Positions 1 to 6,628 of a stretch of 13,301 nt of DNA are shown in pieces. Source of the DNA: Thalassiosira profunda (taxonomy: Eukaryota; Bacillariophyta; Thalassiosirophyceae; Thalassiosirales; Thalassiosiraceae); assembly GCA_036939355.1 (NCBI GenBank), contig JALLAP010000692.1:1-13301 (forward strand). Direction: 5' to 3'. Positions within the stretch are counted from its first letter, which is position 1. The number at the start of each line of letters is the position of its first letter. The position numbers and the translations under genes are program-made. The notes beneath the pieces are model-generated. The model did no database searches. It was not told where the DNA came from and saw nothing but the letters and a program-made list of their open reading frames with translations.

Positions 1-460
1 TCGTGCCATTGTACCCAGCCAGCACGTCGCGAACGATGCCCTGGCCGAGGGCGTCATACACGTCTTGATTGGAGGCTCCCTCGTCGAAGGCGTGCTGCAA
101 CTCGTACGCGTCCATTCCGGGCCGGTGCTCTCCCCCCTGATTAGTTTGCAGAATCTTGCTGCCCGCGGCGTCGACCCGCCACGCCCGGCCGCTGTGGCCC
201 CCGGAGGGGCGGAGGGGCCGCATGCGGAGGGCGACGGGCACCTTGTGCTCGGTCCCCGCCTGCTTGGGCGTCTTCTTGGGCGTTTTGTGGGGCGTCTGCA
301 TCATGCTCACATCTTGTGCACTTTTAGCACATCCGACGCCGGCAGTGGCTCCTGCGTCGGCGGCCATCATCGTTGCTTCTGTGCCTGCAGGTGCAGCCCT
401 TCTCGGTATCGACTCCCAATCTACTTTATGCGCCTTCGTTGGTCGTTGGCAAGCTGCCAT
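1..460 (-). CDS. Kinesin motor protein, N-terminal part (5' partial gene cut by window edge)
   Basis: The minus-strand frame from the ATG at 460-458 is open to the window edge and encodes 153 residues. Seen: residues 76-83 read VALRMRPL, the first beta strand of kinesin motors (usual form VRVRPL). A block containing AFDEGASNQDVYDALGQ follows (family form: FDxVF...T..VYe.v..piV), and residues 149-153 are YNGT preceded by G. In kinesins this directly precedes the AYGQTGSGKT P-loop, which would lie beyond position 1. The product should be a microtubule-based ATPase; an AWRV...ILQ segment is reminiscent of kinesin-7/CENP-E, but the subfamily is tentative. A basic TPKKTPK stretch precedes the motor. 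An in-frame TGA lies 6 nt upstream of the 460 ATG. Three start sites are possible: 460, the ATG pair at 370/367 (better context, A at -3 and G at +4 for 367) and the pair at 304/301. The motor is intact with any of them. The true start is uncertain; the family call is firm. Confidence 0.85.
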   Translation of the reverse strand, partial: MAACQRPTKAHKVDWESIPRRAAPAGTEATMMAADAGATAGVGCAKSAQDVSMMQTPHKTPKKTPKQAGTEHKVPVALRMRPLRPSGGHSGRAWRVDAAGSKILQTNQGGEHRPGMDAYELQHAFDEGASNQDVYDALGQGIVRDVLAGYNGT

Positions 461-1009
461 CAATCACCTCTGAAATATTCACATCAATTCCTCTCGCCGA
501 CCGGCCGACTTGATGCCAAGGATTTCGAGCCTCCTTGTGGATTCGATGTCTTGCCGAGCGGCACTCGTATCGCATTCCGACTGCTTTGGGTTTGCAGGAA
601 AGAAAATTTGCTGAAATTTGTGGTTGGTGAAATGCGCAGCAACAACAAAGGTGTGAGAGTGCTCGGCCGAAGCCTTCGACCGGTGAGGCGGGAGGCCGCC
701 AAAGTTGGGGACGATCAGTCGCTCATGTGCATTGACGACAGTCATTGCACGGTGGGTCTTCGATCAAGGCGAAAGGGCAAAAATTGGCTCGGAACAAGAC
801 GTGGTTGACTTCTCATTCGTGGGGCAGGGGCCATCAAGCGATGCAAGCTGCAAGGAAAGCACTCGGCAGAACTCCATTGATTGCCGGGGACGTGGCGATT
901 GCAATATCATTTGCAGCGCAGTGCGGCCGCGTCGGGGTGCATTGCATTACTCGACAGGCGCTAGGCCACACACTTTGGAAATAGGCGGGGACGAGTCGAA
1001 AGAAAGAAC
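461..1009. other. Divergent intergenic region between kinesin and dehydrogenase genes
   Basis: These 549 bases separate two divergently transcribed genes, so they should hold both promoters and 5' leaders. I see no convincing coding frame: the open frames here give composition-driven peptides with no domain. There is no clear TATA box at a useful distance. A near-perfect inverted repeat at 664-682 is listed separately. Confidence 0.6.
664..682. repeat. Short inverted repeat in divergent intergenic region
   Basis: The arms CGGCCGAAG and CTTCGACCG flank one C and match as an inverted repeat at 8 of 9 positions. It could be a protein-binding palindrome or a small hairpin in a leader, but a 9-base palindrome can occur by chance in GC-rich DNA. 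Confidence 0.25.
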
Positions 1010-3586
1010 ATGGGGTTCAAGCTCCGCCGCCGCAAGTCTGCGCGGCAACAGCCCGTGGCCTCCGGACCCGCCGACCCCTTCCCCGCGGGCGCCAGCCTCG
1101 GCAATTCGACCATCACCACGAAACAGACGGCCGCCTCGCCCAGCCGCATGAGTATGAAAAGCTCCAAAAGCGGCGGCGTGTTCTCGAAGCGGGGATTGTT
1201 TCCGGGCAAAAGTCCCAACGGCGGCAGTCCGGGGAGCCTCGGCTTGTCGAATTCGCGGTTCGTCGACGAGGTTGAATCCCCGCAGCCGCTACCGCTGTTG
1301 GGCCTCTCCATTCCCGAGTTCGGCACGGGCAACTTCGACCAAGGCGGCGGTCCCCGCGGCAGCTTCGATCGCACTTCGCCGGCCGACAATAATGCAGAGT
1401 CGCCCGGGTCGGTGTTTGAAGGGATCTCCCGGGCGTGGGCCGCGCCCGGCACCCCCGAGTCTCCCCACATGGCCGCGCTTCCTCCCAGCGGCGCCGACAC
1501 GCGGAGCAAGAGGGGCCGGCTGCCCAAGCCGAGAGGTGGCGGGAGTCGCCGATTCCTCGGCAGGCGCCCGCAGGATCCTCCGGAGCTGACTTCGAATCGC
1601 GACCGGAGTTCGAGCGCCCGGAACCTCAAGGCGGCGATGGAACAGGAGATCAGCCGGCATAGGGGCAGCAGGGAGCCCAGCCCCATCGCCGCCCCGCCTG
1701 GTGACCCGATGGCCAATCGGAGCTTGAGCCTGTCGGCCAGCGCCAACAGCCAACGGAGCAGCGCCGTCCTGGCCGCGGCAGGGGCCGCCGTGGTAGGCGC
1801 AGGAGCGGTGGCAGCCGTTAGGTCCTCGTCCTTCGGCCGGTTCTGGAGCGAGGACGAGGATTCGAAGAGCTTTTGGAGCGGCGAACCTAGCGACTTGGTC
1901 CAAGAGAGTGGCGCCTATGACGACGACGAGGAGACGGAAGGCACATACGACGACGAGGCGAGCTTGGACAGCTACGAGGAGGCCAGTTACGTGAGCGGCG
2001 AAAGTTACGAGGATCACGAGGAGGAGGCAGGGCGGTCGGTGGTGGCCGAGTGGTTCGGGTTCGGGGGCGCCAAGGAAGATGTGCAGGGCGAGGAAAGCCT
2101 CGATCGGTCGTATTCCAGCGGCGGCAGCTCCCGCTCCGGGGATAAGGTCCAGGTGGCGGTCCAAACGTCAAAGGGCAGTGTCAACAATGCCAACGACGAA
2201 GAAGAAACGCACGACCGCGAGGGCCGGCCCATGCCCCGCGACGAAAACCTCGCCGTGCCCAAGGCCCTTGTCAAGCGGCCCAGCTTCCGCGAGAAGTTGA
2301 AGAGCCTCAAGCCTCCCCTCAGCCCCGGCGCGTCCAAGCGAGCGCACCGTGGAGCCGACGACGCCAAGTCCGTTAACGTGTCGGCGGCGTCGACGGCCGC
2401 GAGCACCCGGAGCAAGGGCAGCCGGTGGAGCGCGAGCGCTGAGAAAAGCGTAGTAGGAGTGACGAAGAGGGGCAAGGAGTGGGACGACGACAAGCGGCAG
2501 AGGGACGTGTACTGCCCCCGGTGCGGGGACGCAGAGAATTTGGTGGTGCGACAGCACGGCGAAGTGCTGGTGTTGTGCGCGGCGGACGAGGTGTTGATCA
2601 AGGTCGAGGCGTCGACCGTGTCGTCGAAGGACTGCTACGTCCGCCTAATGGGCGAGCCCGGCGACGCGCCTGACCCGGCCGTGCCCGGGTTTCACGTCGT
2701 GGGCACCGTCGAGGCCGTGGGAACTAAAGTTGGGAGAGCAGACTTTCAGGAGGGGGATCGCGTGGCCGCGCTACTCCCCAAGGGTGGCGGCAATGCCAAG
2801 TACGTGAGCATCCCGGCCTGGAGGGCGGTGCTGCTCCCTGAGGATGCTGATCACGAAGACATCATTTGCTTGGTGGCCAACTACGTGACGGCCTACCAGT
2901 GCCTCAAGCTGGCCAAGAAGGACAGCGCGCCGCTAACCAACGCGAACGTGCTGGTCACCGGTGGGTCAGGGCCGGTGGGCCAGGCGTTGGTGGAGTTGGC
3001 ACTGACCGAAGGGGCAAACGTCTACGCCACGGCGCACAAAATGCACGAGGAGCACCTGACCAAACTGGGCGCCAAGTGGTTCAACGTGAAGCCCAAGAAG
3101 TGGCTGCCGCAGCTGGAGGGAAGGATGGACGTCGTGATCGACAGCCTATGCGTGGACGGGTACGAGTCGTCGTACCGGGCCCTTACATCCGACGGCATCC
3201 TGGTATGCAACACGGGCAATTCCAGCTCGCTCCTGCGGCTGCAGAACGACCCCGCCTTCTGCAACGCCTTCGACGACAATGGCCTGCACACGTGGTGGAG
3301 CGGGATGAAGGCCCGATTCTTCTGGAACCGCGCCGTGTTCTACGACCTGAACGACAGCTTCGAGGCCAACCCGCGCATGTTCGAGCAGGAATTGCGCTAC
3401 CTGATCTGCAAGCTGGAACGCGGCGAGGTTCGGCCCAAGGTGGCGGGACGGGTGAGCTTGAACCAGGTCCCGAAGGCGCAGAAGCTGATCGAGAAGGGAT
3501 TGCCGAACGGGACGGTGGTGTGCCAGCCGTGGAAGAAGTTGGATCCGAAGCAGAAGGTGAAGGTGGAGAAGAAGGCAAACTGCTGA
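1010..3586 (+). CDS. Disordered N-terminal region fused to a quinone-oxidoreductase-like MDR domain
   Basis: A single 858-residue open frame. The ATG has good context (A at -3, G at +4). Residues 1-490 are low complexity: Ser/Arg/Pro-rich, with a small-residue hydrophobic stretch at about 252-270 (Ala/Val/Gly) and an acidic Asp/Glu/Tyr tract from about 303 to 340. A CPRC motif sits at 502-505. From about 520 the sequence follows the medium-chain dehydrogenase/reductase family: EVLIKVEAS from 527 (GroES-like fold), a PGFHVVG turn at 559-565, and the dinucleotide-binding loop GGSGPVG at 651-657 in a Rossmann fold. The catalytic GHE-type zinc site of alcohol dehydrogenases is absent, so a zinc-free NAD(P)H-dependent quinone or enone reductase is more likely; the substrate is unknown. 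The family is usually about 330-350 residues, so the N-terminal 490 residues are an addition. The hydrophobic stretch may be a membrane segment or just low-complexity sequence. Codon use is strongly GC-rich. No intron is needed. Confidence 0.85.
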   Translation: MGFKLRRRKSARQQPVASGPADPFPAGASLGNSTITTKQTAASPSRMSMKSSKSGGVFSKRGLFPGKSPNGGSPGSLGLSNSRFVDEVESPQPLPLLGLSIPEFGTGNFDQGGGPRGSFDRTSPADNNAESPGSVFEGISRAWAAPGTPESPHMAALPPSGADTRSKRGRLPKPRGGGSRRFLGRRPQDPPELTSNRDRSSSARNLKAAMEQEISRHRGSREPSPIAAPPGDPMANRSLSLSASANSQRSSAVLAAAGAAVVGAGAVAAVRSSSFGRFWSEDEDSKSFWSGEPSDLVQESGAYDDDEETEGTYDDEASLDSYEEASYVSGESYEDHEEEAGRSVVAEWFGFGGAKEDVQGEESLDRSYSSGGSSRSGDKVQVAVQTSKGSVNNANDEEETHDREGRPMPRDENLAVPKALVKRPSFREKLKSLKPPLSPGASKRAHRGADDAKSVNVSAASTAASTRSKGSRWSASAEKSVVGVTKRGKEWDDDKRQRDVYCPRCGDAENLVVRQHGEVLVLCAADEVLIKVEASTVSSKDCYVRLMGEPGDAPDPAVPGFHVVGTVEAVGTKVGRADFQEGDRVAALLPKGGGNAKYVSIPAWRAVLLPEDADHEDIICLVANYVTAYQCLKLAKKDSAPLTNANVLVTGGSGPVGQALVELALTEGANVYATAHKMHEEHLTKLGAKWFNVKPKKWLPQLEGRMDVVIDSLCVDGYESSYRALTSDGILVCNTGNSSSLLRLQNDPAFCNAFDDNGLHTWWSGMKARFFWNRAVFYDLNDSFEANPRMFEQELRYLICKLERGEVRPKVAGRVSLNQVPKAQKLIEKGLPNGTVVCQPWKKLDPKQKVKVEKKANC

Positions 3587-4008
3587 GCTGCTGCAAGGAT
3601 GGATCAGTGATGAGAAAGAAGGCCCTGCTGGGACCGTCCGCGGCAAGTTGCACTTAACAAACTTGCGGCGGGCGCCAGCGGGAGCTCTGGATGTTAGGAT
3701 CGATTTCATGATAGCCTGGCGAAGGCGCCGGCTGAAGTATTGGATTGTTGGATTAGTCGCTATGAGATGTCTGAGGAAAGTAAAACGATAGTTGTTGACT
3801 TATGATCTTCGAGTGTAAACGTGAGAAGGACGACGACGCCATTGAATGTGAGACACCTGTTGGAGCGCCACAAGATGTGACGAGACACAGCGACACCTCT
3901 TCCGGAGATTTCGAGATTCGCTCGAGGCGAGGCGCCAATGAAAATCCATCACATCACCACGGCCCACTGCGCGTGGACCACACCCTCCTGGCCGTCAGGT
4001 GAAGGGCG
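3587..4008. other. 3' flank of dehydrogenase gene and 5' flank of GDPD gene
   Basis: This 422-base gap lies between two plus-strand genes. It must contain the 3' UTR of the upstream gene and the promoter and leader of the next. A 66-residue open frame at 3802-4002 is in the same frame as the GDPD gene but is stopped by TGA at 4000-4002, shows no domain and is not called. No RNA gene or repeat was recognised. Confidence 0.5.
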
Positions 4009-5518
4009 ATGCTGGATCTGTCGAAGGCGACGATGATGAGCTTGCTAAACTATGATCCGCGCGGCGGATATCAATCGCTGCCCGACACCGACAAATCGGT
4101 GGACCCGCCGCCTCCCAAACCCAAACTCGGCGGGCGCAGGAGATGCATCAACAAACCGCTCCTAAGCGGCATCGTTATCGGAATTGCAATCGGGTGGGCC
4201 GATTCGCTGTACGACGCCCTCAAGATGTATGTGGCGAACCACCGCGGCCGGCATCGAATTAGACACATCCGCAGGAGAGGGCCCATCCACAGTGGCGCGC
4301 TGCACAACTTCCTCTACGGCCCCCATCACCGGGCCAAGGTGTCGATCGGGCCGCGGCCCTACTTCTTGATCAATGAGATGGACGACGACAATGATTCTAG
4401 CGTCAAATTCAAGCGCCCCGGGCTGAAGGAGACGTTGCAAAAGTGCGCCAATACGTTGAAATCCTTCCGGCCCAGCGACTTTGTGTTGGGCCATCGGGGG
4501 GCGCCGCTGCAATTTCCCGAGCACACGGACAGGAGCCACGATGCCGCCACCAGGCTAGGGGCGGGGCTTGTGGAGTGCGACATCAACATATCCAAAGATA
4601 GAAAGTTGGTGTGCAGACACATGCGGTGCGATTTGCATGAGACAACTGATGTACTGACGACCCCACCTGGCGGCCAAGTGCACTCAGCCCTTCCGCCCGG
4701 CGTTGGGGCACAGATCCGCCTCTGCCAAGTGCTGTACCACTGACTTCACGCTGGACGAAATGCAGAATCACATGTGCGGGAGAATGTCATCCTTCAACCG
4801 ACGGGCCAAAACGGTTGAGCAATACGTGTCCCACACCCAATCATACCGTACGGATCTGTACTCGCACGATTGCCCTCGCATCCAGAGCCACAAAGATTTC
4901 GTGCAGGTCGTGAATGCCAACGGCGGGAGCTTCATTTCCGAGTTCAAGATGTTGGACTATGACGACTTGCCGGCGCTGGGAATTGCATCGAGGGAGGAGT
5001 TCGTTGAAATGGCACTTGCCGATTACAACACTACGGATGCGAGCCGGGTCTATCCGCAATCCTTTGTGTGGGAAGACTTGTACTACGTGGCCAACAACAG
5101 TCGCTTCAACCTGAACACCTACGCGTTGGACAAGAACGTCTTCACGATATTGTACAGCCAAAGTCAGCTGCGGAAATACTTCGAGCCGCTCGTCGCCAAT
5201 GGCGTCACCGCGATCGCCCCGGCAATCTCCATGCTGTTGGAAATAGACAATGGCAACATCGTGCCCAGCAACTACGCTATTGTGGCTCGGGAAATGGGGC
5301 TGGACATTGTCGCCTGGAGCTTCGAGCGTTCCGATGCGCTGGCGAATTCACAGTCGAGCTGGTATTACTCGAGGCTGGCCGGGGCGTTGCGGACAGATTC
5401 AGACATGCTGAAAGTTCTGGACGTTTTGTACGAGGATGTGGGCATCAGTGCCATCTTTACGGACTGGCCCAGTGTGGTCTCCTTTTATGCCAATTGCAAG
5501 GGCATTGCGCTTCATTGA
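4009..5518 (+). CDS. Membrane-anchored glycerophosphodiester phosphodiesterase (GDPD), split by a frameshift
   Basis: Two overlapping frames together cover one GDPD-family protein of about 500 residues. The first runs from 4009: a Pro-rich N-terminus, a hydrophobic segment at about 51-66 flanked by an RRR cluster (type II signal anchor likely), then the catalytic domain with HRG at 162-164, PEHT (family PENT) at 170-173, ECD at 189-191 and a CRHMRCDLHETT block around 202-213. After residue 217 homology moves to the +1 frame, starting at PHLAAKC and continuing through a PQSF motif, an IVAWSFERS motif and IFTDWP to TGA at 5516-5518. The family hydrolyses glycerophosphodiesters to an alcohol and glycerol-3-phosphate, using His and metal-binding Glu/Asp residues. 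The anchor suggests an extracellular or endomembrane domain, perhaps for phosphate scavenging (inference). As written, the first frame ends at 4743 and would make a 244-residue truncated protein. ATGs at 4033 and 4036 are alternative starts. The family call is firm; whether the gene is functional is open. Confidence 0.82.
4657..4669 (+). other. Frameshift site inside the GDPD gene
   Basis: The upstream frame is homologous through VLT (ending 4659). The +1 frame has a stop at 4655-4657 and is homologous from CCC CAC CTG at 4661-4669 onward. The switch therefore falls within a few bases of a run of four C (4661-4664). One extra base, or two missing C, explains it. A length error or real indel in the C run is the simplest reading. 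No splice-site pair could remove the shift without also deleting conserved residues. Confidence 0.8.
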
Positions 5519-5861
5519 TGAGGAAGTGGTGCAATCTGTTTGTGTTCGTGCATATGTGGTGCAATTTGTAGATGTGATTGTACAGACAACTGCTAAACAG
5601 CTACTCCTAGTTTATCCCAGCCCCACCGGTGTGTTAGCAGTGCTTGCCGCTTGCCCTAGCCGCCTTTGTTTTGGAGGGGAGGGAGGAAGAAGAAGTTTGG
5701 GGCTCACTCAGAGAACAAATCACGCAAATCACGCGCGAGAAAAAGCCGGTCACGGGCGGGCGGGCGGAAGGCGGTGGCGGAAGCGAGACTTCACTTCTTC
5801 CTCCCGAGGTGTCAACGTCTAGATGACAGCCAAGCCGTCGGCATCGGAGGATGCACCGACC

Positions 5862-5900
5862 ATTCATTGATCGGCACAATTCATAGATCGGCCATTCATA
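5862..5900. repeat. Direct repeats ATTCAT(T/A)GATCGGC
   Basis: A 14-base unit at 5862-5875 recurs at 5879-5892 with one mismatch (T/A), 17 bases apart. A third partial copy (ATTCATA) is at 5894-5900. The cluster is upstream of the small gene at 6063 and could be a regulator site or a short tandem duplication. Confidence 0.5.
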
Positions 5901-5963
5901 TAGTGGCAGGGTTGAACGGTAAGTAAGTGCACATGATGTGCTCATTCAGCGCTCTGTTTGGCA

Positions 5964-6001
5964 TCCCTCGCGGTATCCTCACTCCCTCGCGGTATCCTCA
6001 T
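5964..6001. repeat. Two tandem 19-bp copies
   Basis: The 19-base unit TCCCTCGCGGTATCCTCAC at 5964-5982 is followed directly by a second copy at 5983-6001 that differs only at its last base. It ends about 60 bases before the ATG at 6063, in the likely leader or core promoter. Confidence 0.75.
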
Positions 6002-6062
6002 TACGGCCGATGCATCCGACGAACGCAGCGGATCGACACATAACTGACACACATCTTCCATC

Positions 6063-6344
6063 ATGCCGCGGCTCAGTCCGGTCGAAAGCGAGCGAACGGA
6101 GCAGCACCTCTCGTATTGGCGAGAGCGACGGTCGAGTCTCCTCTCGCCGTCGCATTCCGTCGGACGATTGTCCAACATTGACACGTCGGGGTGGGAAATG
6201 TGCGACGATTATCGCACCGACCGGTTCAGTCAGAACTATTATCGACACTTCCACGGGGTTCACGGAGGTGGAATGGTCCTGATGTTCTTCCTCGGGTTGA
6301 TGCTGCTCGTGGGCGGCGTCGTTGGCGCGGCGTTTGTTGCTTAG
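6063..6344 (+). CDS. Small putative C-terminally anchored membrane protein
   Basis: A 93-residue open frame beginning at the first ATG after an in-frame TGA 18 nt upstream. Residues 1-70 are polar and rich in Arg, Ser and His, with an aromatic/His segment (QNYYRHFHGVH) just before the membrane. Residues 71-92 form one strongly hydrophobic segment and the protein ends at 93. This layout fits a tail-anchored or single-pass protein. I do not recognise a family. The lower-GC DNA, the absence of a known domain and the short length leave room for a chance frame, but the well-formed terminal membrane segment and plausible start argue for a gene. Its stop codon is 4 bases before the duplicated block that begins at 6349, and it is convergent with the Tudor/PDZ gene. 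Confidence 0.45.
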   Translation: MPRLSPVESERTEQHLSYWRERRSSLLSPSHSVGRLSNIDTSGWEMCDDYRTDRFSQNYYRHFHGVHGGGMVLMFFLGLMLLVGGVVGAAFVA

Positions 6345-6628
6345 AGACGATGTGCTCACAAATCAGATCTTATTGATTGGAGAGCAAGAGAATGATGCAC
6401 AGAGTAGAATAATGGGGTGATTGTACAAAGAGAAAGGCGTGCAAATCAAGGCAATGGGATGAGATATTGTTTCGTCGCGGGCCGCCTATGCAACAGCACA
6501 TCAGCCGTTGACTCGACTGGGTTATGTCGCAGCATAACAGCAACCACTCATCTGCTGTGCTTGAGCGGAACAAATGCTACAGAATGGAGATCCAGGCGTC
6601 AGAGTTTCTCAGTGAATACCTACAGACC
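6345..6628. other. Shared 3' region between convergent genes
   Basis: From 6349 on, this stretch is closely similar to 8938-9216, the 3' flank of the second Tudor/PDZ copy: the first 50 or so bases are nearly identical, and the two flanks are 280 and 279 bases long. It should contain the 3' UTR of the left copy and the terminator region of the small gene. No coding frame is supported. Confidence 0.6.

Larger units (their letters stand above)
5519..6062. other. Intergenic region with short direct repeats
   Basis: These 544 bases carry no supported gene. Open frames of 60 to 128 codons in several overlapping phases have no recognisable domain. The middle part (about 5675-5800) is purine-rich with a GGGC run, and two small direct-repeat clusters lie further right (5862-5900 and 5964-6001), listed separately. 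They lie in the likely promoter region of the small gene at 6063. Confidence 0.5.

Noticed and set aside
65..808. 247-codon open frame on the plus strand
   Set aside because: Its left part is antisense to the kinesin frame and its right part lies in the intergenic region. The translation has no domain and looks composition-driven.
1010..1040. N-myristoylation of the dehydrogenase (starts MGFKLRRR)
   Set aside because: Phe after Gly and Leu at position 5 do not fit the usual N-myristoyltransferase pattern.
961..2601. Long minus-strand open frames (961-1746, 1289-2164, 2014-2601)
   Set aside because: They are antisense to the dehydrogenase gene. Its GC-rich third positions remove stops from the other strand.
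4650..4690. A mini-intron (GTACTG...CTCAG) that would remove the GDPD frameshift
   Set aside because: It would be under 40 bases and would delete the conserved VLT...PHLAAKC segment.
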